A stretch of 64,000 nucleotides of DNA from Larkinella humicola (lineage in GTDB: Bacteria > Bacteroidota > Bacteroidia > Cytophagales > Spirosomataceae). How positions within the stretch are numbered: position 1 is the stretch's first letter; every line of letters starts with the position of its first letter. The DNA is taken from assembly GCF_008727875.1 (NCBI RefSeq), contig NZ_VTWS01000001.1:930001-994000 (forward strand), written 5' to 3'. Positions 52,745-61,807 of the stretch are shown piece after piece. A program made the translations under genes and the position numbers. The notes below the pieces were generated by a model. It did not search any database and had not been told where the DNA came from. It worked only from the letters and a program-made list of their open reading frames with translations.

Positions 52745-52844
52745 CTTTCGCTTACCGCCCCTAAATCCCCTGAAGGGGACTTGGACACAGCTTAATCCGA
52801 ATTCAAAAGTCCCCTTCAGGGGATTTAGGGGCGGTAAGCGAAAG
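52745..52844. repeat. Palindromic repeat, CCCCTAAATCC family (short core, extended flanks)
   Basis: Perfect 38-bp arms (52745-52782 and 52807-52844). The conserved core is extended by 13 bp of flanking inverted sequence (CTTTCGCTTACCG / CGGTAAGCGAAAG). The loop GGACACAGCTTAATCCGAATTCAA is the reverse complement of the loop type seen at 39872, so this copy is inverted. It lies between the divergent lacI and paoA-like genes. Confidence 0.88.
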
Positions 52845-52933
52845 ACTTAGAAAATATGTCAGCCGTCTCAGAAAATACAAATCTGACCACTATAAACTAA
52901 CTTTACTCTGACGACCCTTAACCTTAGTTTTTG

Positions 52934-53584
52934 ATGACGGACGATAAACCGGACGACCCGACCCCACCGGACGATGGTACCTTTTTTGAGCAGAGTGACC
53001 GTCGGTTGTTTTTGAAACAGTCGCTGGCGGTGGCTAGCCTGACCCTTTCCCCCTTCCCGTTCCTGAAAACCGCCGAACCGGATTCGGATGAAGCTCCCGT
53101 AGGAAATGCCGAAAAAGTGAGCTTCACCCTCTCGGTCAACGGCAAAAAACTGCGGCTTTCCACCGATCCGCGAACCACTCTGCTCGACTTATTGCGCGAA
53201 CAACTGGGATTGACCGGCACCAAGAAAGGGTGCGATTTCGGCCAGTGCGGAGCCTGTACCGTTCATGTCGACGGACAGCGGGTGCTGGCCTGCCTGAGCT
53301 TTGCAGTCATGCAGAACGGGCGGAAAATAACCACCATTGAAGGGCTGGCAAAAGGCGACCGTTTGCATCCGATGCAGGAAGCGTTCATCAAACACGACGG
53401 TTTTCAATGTGGCTATTGCACCCCCGGCCAACTGATGTCGGCGGTGAGTTGCCTTCGCGAGGGGCGCGCCAATTCCGAAGCCGACATTCAGGAATACATG
53501 AGCGGCAACCTCTGCCGGTGCGGAGCCTATCCCAACATTGTGAAAGCCATTCTGGACGTTAAAACCGGTGGGCAGAACGCATGA
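52934..53584 (+). CDS. paoA: Aldehyde oxidase [2Fe-2S] subunit (PaoA-like)
   Basis: 216 aa from the ATG at 52934; a TTG just before it is not needed. A Tat-like leader (SDRRLFLKQSLAVASL) precedes a plant-type 2Fe-2S domain (GCDFGQCGACTVHVDG, about residues 97-112, and a following Cys in RVLACLSF) and a second cluster domain (GFQCGYCTPGQL, then SGNLCRCGAYPNI). It is the electron-transfer subunit of a xanthine-oxidase-family enzyme. ATGA overlap with the next gene indicates coupling. Confidence 0.9.
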   Translation: MTDDKPDDPTPPDDGTFFEQSDRRLFLKQSLAVASLTLSPFPFLKTAEPDSDEAPVGNAEKVSFTLSVNGKKLRLSTDPRTTLLDLLREQLGLTGTKKGCDFGQCGACTVHVDGQRVLACLSFAVMQNGRKITTIEGLAKGDRLHPMQEAFIKHDGFQCGYCTPGQLMSAVSCLREGRANSEADIQEYMSGNLCRCGAYPNIVKAILDVKTGGQNA

Positions 53585-54579
53585 AACCTTTTGAATACGT
53601 CCGCCCTTCAACCCTTCAGGAAGCCATCGAACTGGTCGCTACTAATCCGAAAGCGCAGTTTATTGCCGGGGGTACCAACCTCATCGACCTGATGAAACAC
53701 AACATTGCGGCTCCGGGAAAACTCGTCGATATCAACCACTTACCGCTGAAAAAGATCGAAAAGCGGGACGGTTTTCTCCGAATCGGAGCACTGGTACTGA
53801 ACAGCGAGGTAGCCAGCCACAAGCGGGTTCTGGCCAGCCATCCGCTGCTGGTGCAGGCCCTCAATGCCGGGGCTTCGGGTCAGTTGCGCAACATGGCGAC
53901 GGTGGGCGGCAATCTGCTCCAGCGAACCCGTTGCCCCTATTTTTACGACCGGGCCTTCCCCTGCAACAAACGGATTCCCGGTTCGGGCTGTGGCGCTTTG
54001 GGAGGCATCAACCGGATGCACGCCATCTTTGGGGTTCCCGAAAAACCCGATCCCAGGAGTTGCATCGCCGTTCACCCCAGCGATTTGAGTGTGGCATTGT
54101 CGGCACTGGAAGCAACGGTTTGGGTGCAGGGTCCCCATGGAGAACGGCAAATTCCGATGAACGATTTTCACCGATTACCAAACAACCGACCCGAGCAGGA
54201 TACTACCCTGGCAAACGGTGAACTCATCACGGCGGTGGAGATTCCCGATGCGGTTTTTCCGAAACACGTCCATTATCTCAAGGTGCGCGACCGGGCCTCC
54301 TACGCCTTCGCGCTGGTCTCGGTGGCAGCCGCGCTCGACATCGACCAAAACCGGATCAAAACCGTCCGACTGGCGATGGGGGGCGTAGCGCACAAACCTT
54401 GGCGGTTGTTCGAAGCCGAAAAGCTGCTGACCGGGCAAACGGTTTCTGAAACGATTTTTCGCCAGGCTGCTGAAGTCGCCATGCAGGGCGCGCGGGCGTT
54501 TGAACACAATGCCTACAAACTGAAAGTCGCACCGAACGCCATTGTTCAGGCGTTAAAACTAGCCGCCAGTCTTTCCTGA
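53581..54579 (+). CDS. paoB: Aldehyde oxidase FAD subunit (PaoB-like)
   Basis: 332 aa, ATG overlapping the previous stop. FAD-binding CO-dehydrogenase-type domain: FIAGGTNLIDLMKHN (about 31-45) and ATVGGNLLQRTRCPYFYD (about 105-122). The Cys-rich insertion (RCPYFYD...PCNKRIPGSGCGAL) matches the extra [4Fe-4S] site of E. coli PaoB, so the PaoABC subtype is preferred over generic xanthine dehydrogenase. It transfers electrons between the Mo/Fe-S centres and an acceptor. Confidence 0.88.
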   Translation: MKPFEYVRPSTLQEAIELVATNPKAQFIAGGTNLIDLMKHNIAAPGKLVDINHLPLKKIEKRDGFLRIGALVLNSEVASHKRVLASHPLLVQALNAGASGQLRNMATVGGNLLQRTRCPYFYDRAFPCNKRIPGSGCGALGGINRMHAIFGVPEKPDPRSCIAVHPSDLSVALSALEATVWVQGPHGERQIPMNDFHRLPNNRPEQDTTLANGELITAVEIPDAVFPKHVHYLKVRDRASYAFALVSVAAALDIDQNRIKTVRLAMGGVAHKPWRLFEAEKLLTGQTVSETIFRQAAEVAMQGARAFEHNAYKLKVAPNAIVQALKLAASLS

Positions 54580-54587
54580 TCCATTCT

Positions 54588-56837
54588 ATGGCAAATGCCC
54601 ACCTACCTCCTGCCGAACCGGAACCTTCGCTCAACCGCGTCGATGGCCGATTGAAAGTAACGGGAGCGGCTACCTATTCAGCCGAATACCCGTTCGACAA
54701 CCTGGCACACGCGGTGCTGATTACCAGCACCATCGCCAAAGGCCGCATTACAAACATCAACGCCAAACCGGCGGAAGCAGCACCGGGCGTTCTGGCCGTC
54801 ATCAGCCACCGGAACACCCCCGGTGTACCTGCTTACCCACCTCTCAAACAACCCGCCGAAAGGGCTCCGATTGGTACGGCATTTCGGGTGTTTTACGATG
54901 AATTAATCTATTTCAGCGGACAGCCCGTCGCGGTGGTGGTGGCCCAAACGCTGGAGCAGGCCCAACAGGCGGCTTCGCTCGTAGAGATTGATTACCAGAC
55001 TGAAACCCACCAGACCGACTTTGTCGCCAACCGGTCCAAAGCCGCCATCGCGATGAATGTGCAACGGAACAAAACATCCCCGTTTCAGGATTACGACCGG
55101 GGTGATCCCGACGCCATGCCATCGGCAGAAGTCAAACTGGAAGCCACCTACACCATTCCCACCCAGCACCACCAGCCGCTGGAACCCCATGCCATTATTG
55201 CGGTTTGGGAAGCCGACGACAAACTGACGGTTTACGATAAAAATCAGGGGGTTAAATCGGCGCAGGGCAATCTGGCGCAGGCGTTTAAATTGCCTCGTGA
55301 CAATGTAAAAGTGAACGCCCAATTTATCGGCGGGGCTTTTGGCTCGGGCATCCGGGTCTGGCCCCACACGGTTGCGGCTGTGCTGGCAGCCAAACAGGTC
55401 AAACGGCCGGTCAAACTGGTTCTGGGCCGCGAATTGATGTTTACCTCGGTGGGATACCGCCCTTTTACCGAACAAAAACTCGCCATCGGTGCCACCAAAA
55501 CCGGCATTCTAACGGCGATTATGCACGAAGGCATCGGGCAGACTTCGGCCTACGAAGAACACCTGGAACGAACAATCCTGGCCACGCGGGCGATGTATGC
55601 CTGCCTCAACGTGTCTACGCGCTATCGGCTGCTCAACCTGGATGTGAACACGCCCACCTGGATGCGAGGCCCCGGCGACGCGACGGGGATGTTTGCCCTG
55701 GAATCGGCGCTCGATGAGCTGGCATTTGCCCTGCAACTCGACCCGCTGGAATTGCGGTTGCGCAACCACGCCGATGCCGACCCCGAACGAAACCTGCCGT
55801 GGTCCGCCAAATCGCTGAAGGAATGTTACCGCATGGGATCGGAGCAGTTTGGCTGGAAAAACCGGAAGCCGGAACCCCAGTCGATGCAAACCGATGGGAT
55901 GCTGGTCGGCTACGGCATGGCGTCCAGCCTCTACGGTTTTCACCGCCATCCTTCCAAAGCCAAAGCGATGATGCAAGCCGACGGTTCGGTGGTGGTCCAG
56001 AGCGCGACGATGGACATTGGCCCCGGAACCGGCACAGCCATGACGCAGATTGCGGCCCGGATGCTGGGCGTCAGTCCCAAAAAAATCCGCTTCGATCTGG
56101 GCGATTCCAGTTTGCCCGACGCTCCCGGCCAGAACGGTTCTGCTACTATTCCCAGCGTAGGATCAGCCGTTCACGATGCCTGCAAAGCCCTGAAAAACAA
56201 GCTCCTGATTCTGGGAGCGTCCATGCCCGGTTCCATCCTGAGCAGTGCCTGGCCCGACGAAATCGAGATTAAGAATGGCCGGATTTATCCGAATGCCGAG
56301 TCCCGTTCAAGCGTTTCGTACGCGGATATTCTAAAGTATCACAAGCTGCCCCAAGTGGAAATGACGGAAGAATCAAAATCGGGGCCGGAGCGGGATCAGT
56401 ATTCTATGTATTCGTTTGGCTGCCATTTTGTGGAGGTTCACGTGAGTCCGGTCACCGGCGAGGTGCGTGTCAAACGGGTGGTGACCTGCGCCGATGTTGG
56501 TAAAATCATCAACGACAAAACCGCCCGCAGCCAGTCGATCGGGGGCGTTGTGGGCGGGATCGGTATGGCGTTGATGGAAGAATCCGTGATGGATCACCGG
56601 TATGGCCGCTATGTAACCAGCGATTTTGCCAGCTACCACATCCCGGTTCACGCTGATATTCCGCAAATTGAGGTCTTTTTCGTGGATCAGCCGGATGTTC
56701 ACGTCAACCCGATCGGCGCGAAAGGCCTGGGCGAAATCGCCATCGTTGGTGTAGCGGCTGCGGTGGCCAATGCGGTTTTCCATGCCACTGGAAAACGGGT
56801 TCGGGAACTGCCGATTACCGTGGACAAGCTGGTCTGA
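54588..56837 (+). CDS. paoC: Aldehyde oxidase molybdenum-binding subunit (PaoC-like)
   Basis: 749 aa, ATG at 54588, 8 bp after the paoB-like stop. Domain order is that of the molybdopterin subunit: RLKVTGAATYSAEYPFDNLA (about 21-40), AQFIGGAFGSGIRVWPHTVA, QSATMDIGPGTGTAMTQIAA and catalytic-Glu region GAKGLGEIAIVG. With the two preceding genes it should oxidise aldehydes to acids, probably in the periplasm given the Tat leader of subunit A. It is convergent with the GntP gene after 13 bp, without a hairpin. Confidence 0.92.
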   Translation: MANAHLPPAEPEPSLNRVDGRLKVTGAATYSAEYPFDNLAHAVLITSTIAKGRITNINAKPAEAAPGVLAVISHRNTPGVPAYPPLKQPAERAPIGTAFRVFYDELIYFSGQPVAVVVAQTLEQAQQAASLVEIDYQTETHQTDFVANRSKAAIAMNVQRNKTSPFQDYDRGDPDAMPSAEVKLEATYTIPTQHHQPLEPHAIIAVWEADDKLTVYDKNQGVKSAQGNLAQAFKLPRDNVKVNAQFIGGAFGSGIRVWPHTVAAVLAAKQVKRPVKLVLGRELMFTSVGYRPFTEQKLAIGATKTGILTAIMHEGIGQTSAYEEHLERTILATRAMYACLNVSTRYRLLNLDVNTPTWMRGPGDATGMFALESALDELAFALQLDPLELRLRNHADADPERNLPWSAKSLKECYRMGSEQFGWKNRKPEPQSMQTDGMLVGYGMASSLYGFHRHPSKAKAMMQADGSVVVQSATMDIGPGTGTAMTQIAARMLGVSPKKIRFDLGDSSLPDAPGQNGSATIPSVGSAVHDACKALKNKLLILGASMPGSILSSAWPDEIEIKNGRIYPNAESRSSVSYADILKYHKLPQVEMTEESKSGPERDQYSMYSFGCHFVEVHVSPVTGEVRVKRVVTCADVGKIINDKTARSQSIGGVVGGIGMALMEESVMDHRYGRYVTSDFASYHIPVHADIPQIEVFFVDQPDVHVNPIGAKGLGEIAIVGVAAAVANAVFHATGKRVRELPITVDKLV

Positions 56838-56850
56838 ACGGCAAAAGTTT

Positions 56851-58167
56851 CTAGCCAAGAATCAGATTCAGAGCCATCACCCCCGTCAAACCGGTAATCG
56901 ACACCAGCGTTTCCATCACCGACCAGGTTTTGAGCGTATCGGCCATCGATAATTGGAAATATTCGCGAAACAGCCAGAAACCGGTGTCGTTGACGTGTGA
57001 AAACATCATGCTACCAGCCCCGATGCTCAGCACCATCAGGTTCGGCTCCACGCCCGTAGCCGCCAGCATGGGTGCGACAAAACCGGCGGTCGTAATGCCC
57101 GAAACCGTTGACGAGCCGGTGCAAACCCGGATCAGGGCGGCCATTCCCCAGGCCAGCACGAACGGATGCAGGGTCGAATTTTCCATCATTTCGGCAATGG
57201 ACTGGCTTACCCCGCCGTCGGTCAACACCTGTTTCAAGGCCCCGGCACCGCCGAAAATCAGGAAAAGCATGGCCACATCTTTGACCGCTTCGCCAAACAG
57301 TCCGGTCACTTCCGGCATGGTTTTTCCCCGCCGAAGCCCCAGCGTATAAGTCGCCACCAGCACCGACAGGAACATGCTCACCACCGGTTCGCCCACAAAA
57401 CCAATCACTTGCTGAACCAGCGAGCCTTCCGGCAACAACGGATTCAGAAAGGTGCTGAGACCAATCAGTAAAATTGGCAGCAAAACCGTCAGGAAACTGG
57501 TGGTGGCCGAGGGCATTTCGTCTTCGCTCAGGTCGGGCGCAATAAAGGCCGGATTGGCCGGGGTCGTGTAGCGTTTGAGGGTTGAGCCAAACAAGGCACC
57601 GGAAATCAAAATGGCTGGAATCGAGACGATGATGCCGTAAAAAAGCGTCAGCCCCATGTCGGCGTTGAACTGTTTCAGAATCGCCAGTGGCGCCGGGTGG
57701 GGCGGCAGATACCCCTGCGTGACCGACAACGACGCCAGCATGGGCAGGCCGATGTAGAGCGCAGGGAGTTTATACCGGTACGAAACCGTAATGACCAGCG
57801 GAGCCAGCAGCAGAAATCCAACGGAATAAAACAACGGCAGCCCGACAATGAAACCGGTTACCAGAAAAGCCCAGCGGGCGTGGCCGGTGCCCACCAGATC
57901 CATGAGTTTGACGGCAATGCGCTGGGCGGCCCCGCTTTGGGCCACCAGCTTGCCGAGCATCGCCCCCAGGGCAATGATGGCGGTAATGGAACCGAGCGTA
58001 CCACCGATGCCTTTCTGAATCGAATCCAGAATTTCCAGCGGTTTTTGGCCCAGGGCCAGGCCAACGCCCAATGAAACCGCCAGAAAGGCCAGGAAGGTGT
58101 GCAGGCGGACAAACGAGATAAGCGCAATGAGGGCAAGAATGCCGAGGATGGTTATGGTCAGGAGCAT
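56851..58167 (-). CDS. GntP-family gluconate/sugar-acid permease
   Basis: 438 aa from the ATG at 58167 (the TTG at 58173 adds two residues). About 12-14 hydrophobic segments. GntP hallmarks are GGTLGSITAIIALGAMLGKL, LPPHPAPLAILK and GSMMFSHVNDTGFWLF. It imports gluconate or a similar aldonic acid with protons. It lies beside the aldehyde oxidase, whose product could be an aldonic acid. No SD-like RBS is evident. Confidence 0.9.
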   Translation of the reverse strand: MLLTITILGILALIALISFVRLHTFLAFLAVSLGVGLALGQKPLEILDSIQKGIGGTLGSITAIIALGAMLGKLVAQSGAAQRIAVKLMDLVGTGHARWAFLVTGFIVGLPLFYSVGFLLLAPLVITVSYRYKLPALYIGLPMLASLSVTQGYLPPHPAPLAILKQFNADMGLTLFYGIIVSIPAILISGALFGSTLKRYTTPANPAFIAPDLSEDEMPSATTSFLTVLLPILLIGLSTFLNPLLPEGSLVQQVIGFVGEPVVSMFLSVLVATYTLGLRRGKTMPEVTGLFGEAVKDVAMLFLIFGGAGALKQVLTDGGVSQSIAEMMENSTLHPFVLAWGMAALIRVCTGSSTVSGITTAGFVAPMLAATGVEPNLMVLSIGAGSMMFSHVNDTGFWLFREYFQLSMADTLKTWSVMETLVSITGLTGVMALNLILG

Positions 58168-58185
58168 GACCAAACTTAGGAAATA

Positions 58186-58788
58186 TTACGATTCTACCGA
58201 AACGTTCGGACGAAGAATCAGCCCGGAGGCCACGCGACAGGCCTGTAACACATGCCGTTGCTCGTGCGCAATCAGAAACCGGAAGGTGTCGCCCACCGAA
58301 AGCCGGATGAATCGGGCAATGGAAATGGGGATGTAGAGTTTTTGAATGTTCACCAGTTTGGCGCGTTCCAGCAGTTCCAGCAGGGCGTGTTGCTGTTCCA
58401 GAAAAACCGCTAAAACCGCCGACGCATTCAGGTTCGAAACGGGCGTGTGTCCCTTGACGGCTTTCATTTTTAACCCAATCGAACCGTCGGCCCTGGGCTG
58501 CATCGAATTGGCGAAGTAGTTACCCAGCCAGCCGCTGCGAAACGTCGAAGCGGCCCGAATCGACTCGGTTTCGCCTTTCAAAACGGCGGCTTCGAGCTGC
58601 GGCAGGTAGTAATGCCCGTAGCTGTTCAGGTGCTCCAGGCACTGCGCAATGCTCCACCGATCCGGGGCGGGCTGGCGGTTTAACTCACAAACTGACAGCG
58701 GACTAAATTCCGCCAGGACCAGCTCAACGAGCGTTTGCGTTTCACGGGCTAACTGATCGAGCAAGTCGTTAGGTCGACATTCGGACAT
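58186..58788 (-). CDS. DinB-family protein
   Basis: 200 aa, ATG at 58788. Four-helix DinB_2 fold with the usual metal-binding histidines: SIAQCLEHLNSYGHYYLPQL and FLIAHEQRHVLQACRVASG. The function of DinB proteins is mostly unknown; several are thiol- or metal-dependent transferases. It lies between the GntP and Crp/Fnr genes, all minus strand. Confidence 0.85.
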   Translation of the reverse strand: MSECRPNDLLDQLARETQTLVELVLAEFSPLSVCELNRQPAPDRWSIAQCLEHLNSYGHYYLPQLEAAVLKGETESIRAASTFRSGWLGNYFANSMQPRADGSIGLKMKAVKGHTPVSNLNASAVLAVFLEQQHALLELLERAKLVNIQKLYIPISIARFIRLSVGDTFRFLIAHEQRHVLQACRVASGLILRPNVSVES

Positions 58789-58867
58789 GGCTATGGGCGT
58801 TTATGCAGACAAACCTACGACGGTTTCAACCGAAAAATATTGGTGCAGACCAAGATTTTCAACCCGG

Positions 58868-59461
58868 CTACAATTTGACGGAAGCCAGTAATTTGCTGAA
58901 GGTGGTGGGGTCCAGACCGAGGTATGACGCCAGGTACTTGTGCGGAATCAGTTGCAGGACGTGCGGACTGCGGGTCAACAACACCCGAAATTTCTCTTCG
59001 GCACTGAACGTCATCAGCTCGATATACCGCTCCATCAGGCCCGACATCGCAGCCGCTGTACCGATGCGTCCCCAGCGTTCCAGTGCCGGATACGTGCCAA
59101 GAACCCGGTTGAAATCCGCGTATGAAATCCGCAGCAACCGGCTGGCGGTCAGCGTTTCGAGGTAATACAGCGACGGTTTTTGCAATTGAAACGAGTCGAT
59201 AATGCCCGACATCGAGCCGGTATACGAAAAAATCAGCGTGGCATCCCGTTTCCCCTCCCCCACGTAATACGCCCGCTGAACACCCTCGACCACATAATAC
59301 AGGTAGCGTTCGATTTCACCGGCGGTGGTCAGCGTGGTTTTCCGTCGGTAATCGACTGGATGCCAGCAGGCCGCAAAAGCCTCCCACTCCACCTCACTCA
59401 GTTCGCCGGCCTGGAAAGCCATCTTTTTCAGACTTTCCAATGATTTCTCCCGTTCATTCAT
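58868..59461 (-). CDS. Crp/Fnr-family transcriptional regulator
   Basis: 197 aa from the ATG at 59461 (MNEREKSLESLKKMAFQAGE); a GTG four codons upstream is possible. Cyclic-nucleotide-binding-like jelly roll (ERYLYYVVEGVQRAYYVGEG, about 45-64) and C-terminal winged helix (LIPHKYLASYLGLDPTTFSK). No Cys cluster for Fe-S and no clear cAMP-site Arg/Glu set, so the ligand is unknown. It overlaps the kinase gene by 8 bp, so the two are coupled. Confidence 0.85.
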   Translation of the reverse strand: MNEREKSLESLKKMAFQAGELSEVEWEAFAACWHPVDYRRKTTLTTAGEIERYLYYVVEGVQRAYYVGEGKRDATLIFSYTGSMSGIIDSFQLQKPSLYYLETLTASRLLRISYADFNRVLGTYPALERWGRIGTAAAMSGLMERYIELMTFSAEEKFRVLLTRSPHVLQLIPHKYLASYLGLDPTTFSKLLASVKL

Positions 59462-60812
59462 GCCTGTGACCAACCGGTTTTACCACTTGCGATTCGGGTA
59501 GTTTCAACAACGTCAGGATGACCTGAAACCAACCGTCCGCTTCGCCAACGAGGGGGGCGGGCTGGTTCAGCAAGCGATATTTGGTGTCGATGTTGGACAA
59601 CCCGACGCCGTTCGACTCGATGCGCAGGTTTTTGCGTTGCAGGTTATTTTCGACAATCAGCAGATCCTGGCTGGTGGTGCGAATCCGGATCTGGAGCGGT
59701 TGATCGGGCAAAATGATGTTGTGCTTCACGGCATTCTCAACCAGCAATTGCAGCGTCAACGGGGGCAGCAGAGCGGTCTGATTGGCATCCGAAACCGTTT
59801 CCTGCAACGAGACACTGTGCCCGAAACGGGTTTGCAGCAGATGAAAATACGAGCGAATAAACCGGAGTTCGTCGCTGAGGGTCACAAGTTCGTTCTCGTT
59901 GCTGCGCAGCAGATACCGGTACACATTGGAGAGTTCATCGACAAATTCGCTGGCCTGCCGGGGGTCTTCGTCGATCAGAGACGAAAGCGTGTTGAGTCCG
60001 TTGAACAGAAAATGCGGATTAACCTGGCTTTGCAACGCCCGCATCTGCACTTCGGTTTTTTCCTGTTGCATCCGCTGGAGTACCAGGTCATTTTCCAGAT
60101 TTTCACGGTGCCGCTGTTCGCGTTCGCGTTCCAGGTCCTTTTCCACCACGGCTTTGCGAATGGCTTCGCGCCGGTGGCGGTAGGAAATGCCGAGTGAGAA
60201 GAAAATCAGGTCCAGTACTACACCCGTCTGCACGAACAAATCGGGGTGCTGCCAGAACGGCAGGCTCTGGCTGAAGGTCGGCGAACGGATGAGCAGAATG
60301 GTGGTGATGGAATGGTTGATCAGCAGGGACGCAGTGCCGGCGACGAAAAACCGGGCCACCATGTCTTTCGACCGCCAGAACGAATACACGACGTAGGCCC
60401 CGACCGATAAAAGGGCAATCCGAACCGGCTGAAGCAAGATGTTATGCAGCCTGGTTTGCCAGAAATCGGTGAACAGGTAGATGTAGGTCTTGGCAAGGCA
60501 GTAGAAAACCAGCATCCACTGCACAATGACGACCCAGCGCGTAAACCGGGGCCGGTCTTTTAGATTCAGGAACAGTTTGGCCAGTTCCAGGTACAGAATA
60601 TAGCCTGTATACGACAGAACCAGTTTGTAAAAATTACCAATATTGTAAGGCAGTGCGAAATGGTTGACGACGAAGTAAAAGGCCCAGGTGAGGGTATAGA
60701 AGGTATAAAGGCCATAAATCCGTTCCCGGTACATCAGCCACTGCACGGAATTTGCCAGAAAAATGGACAGCACCATTCCCAGAAAAAGCGGAGACCAGGC
60801 TTCGTAGGTCAT
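59454..60812 (-). CDS. LytS/YehU-type sensor histidine kinase with 7TM receptor region
   Basis: 452 aa from the ATG at 60812 (MTYEAWSPLFLG); the TTG at 60851 was not chosen. Seven membrane segments resembling the 7TMR-DISM module (about 8-215), a coiled coil (215-255), then the His_kinase domain with phospho-acceptor in VNPHFLFNGLNTLSSLI and a HATPase with LLVENAVKHNI and GVGLSNI. Such kinases normally act with a LytTR regulator, which is not found here; the overlapping gene encodes a Crp/Fnr protein instead. Confidence 0.88.
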   Translation of the reverse strand: MTYEAWSPLFLGMVLSIFLANSVQWLMYRERIYGLYTFYTLTWAFYFVVNHFALPYNIGNFYKLVLSYTGYILYLELAKLFLNLKDRPRFTRWVVIVQWMLVFYCLAKTYIYLFTDFWQTRLHNILLQPVRIALLSVGAYVVYSFWRSKDMVARFFVAGTASLLINHSITTILLIRSPTFSQSLPFWQHPDLFVQTGVVLDLIFFSLGISYRHRREAIRKAVVEKDLEREREQRHRENLENDLVLQRMQQEKTEVQMRALQSQVNPHFLFNGLNTLSSLIDEDPRQASEFVDELSNVYRYLLRSNENELVTLSDELRFIRSYFHLLQTRFGHSVSLQETVSDANQTALLPPLTLQLLVENAVKHNIILPDQPLQIRIRTTSQDLLIVENNLQRKNLRIESNGVGLSNIDTKYRLLNQPAPLVGEADGWFQVILTLLKLPESQVVKPVGHRHE

Positions 60813-60887
60813 TTTTGTGAACACATCAGCGGAATGGTCGTAAATGTACAAAAAAGGTTGTAGTATCTAAACCAACAACCCCAACGG

Positions 60888-60926
60888 GGTACTCCATAGA
60901 CATCTTCGGATGCCATCCGGAGATGG
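60888..60926. repeat. Compound small palindromes upstream of the kinase gene
   Basis: CCCCAACGGGG (60889-60899) is followed by a 25-nt near-perfect palindrome CATCTTCGGATG-c-CATCCGGAGATG (60901-60925, one mismatch). It lies about 80 bp upstream of the kinase start and may be another dispersed element or an operator. No second copy was seen here. Confidence 0.5.
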
Positions 60927-61074
60927 GAGCTGGAACTGGCAACTATACATGACAACCACCTGAACCAAATTTCATCCCAAATCCTTATTGATGTAACAAC
61001 ATCTAATGATTGGCGGGAGTCATTCGATTCCCTGGAAGGTGAGACCAACTCGTTTTATATAACTACCCAAGAAC

Positions 61075-61782
61075 ATGAAAGTTGAAATCTGGTCGGACGT
61101 GATGTGTCCGTTTTGCTACATCGGAAAGCGGAAGTTTGAAGCTGCTCTGGAGCAGTTTGATCAAAAGGAGTCGATTGAGATTGTCTGGAAAAGCTTTCAG
61201 CTCAATCCGGCTCAGGAAACGAATCCGGATAAAAGCATTACCGAATACCTGGCTGAAGCCAAAGGCTGGACGCTCGGCTATGCCAAACAAATGAATGATT
61301 ATGTGACCAACATGGCCGCCGAAGTGGGGCTGCACTATGACTTCGACAAAGCCGTGGTGGCCAATTCCTTCGACGCCCACCGCGTGGTGCAACTCGCCAA
61401 AACCCGGGGCAAAGGCGACGACATGGAAGAACGCCTGTTCAAAGCGTATTTTACCGAAGGACTCAATACCGCCGATCACGACACCCTGCTGCAACTCGGC
61501 ACGGACATCGGACTGGCGGCTCCGGACGTCGAACAGGTGCTGGAATCCGATCAGTTTGCGGCCGAGGTGAAAGCGGACATTCGGGAAGCCCGTCAGGTTG
61601 GCGTCACCGGCGTTCCTTTTTTTGTCTTTAACCAGAAATACGCCGTTTCCGGGGCGCAGGCACCCGAAACCTTTCTGGGTGCGCTCATCAAGTCATACGG
61701 TGAATGGAAAGTCGTTAACCCATTGACCGATGCGGAAACCATTGCCGGCCCGGTTTGCACACCGGATGGGAATTGTGACTAA
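61075..61782 (+). CDS. DsbA-family oxidoreductase (FrnE-like)
   Basis: 235 aa, ATG at 61075, no signal peptide, so cytoplasmic. Thioredoxin-like fold with CPFC (11-14) in IWSDVMCPFCYIGKRKFE, a helical insertion (about 60-160) and the cis-Pro region GVTGVPFFVF (about 180-189). This is the FrnE/2-hydroxychromene-2-carboxylate-isomerase-like group, linked to polyketide and oxidative-stress functions. A second Cys pair in CTPDGNC at the very end is a notable C-terminal feature seen in FrnE-type proteins. Confidence 0.9.
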   Translation: MKVEIWSDVMCPFCYIGKRKFEAALEQFDQKESIEIVWKSFQLNPAQETNPDKSITEYLAEAKGWTLGYAKQMNDYVTNMAAEVGLHYDFDKAVVANSFDAHRVVQLAKTRGKGDDMEERLFKAYFTEGLNTADHDTLLQLGTDIGLAAPDVEQVLESDQFAAEVKADIREARQVGVTGVPFFVFNQKYAVSGAQAPETFLGALIKSYGEWKVVNPLTDAETIAGPVCTPDGNCD

Positions 61783-61807
61783 TTTCGCAAAAAAAATAGC
61801 CACCGTG

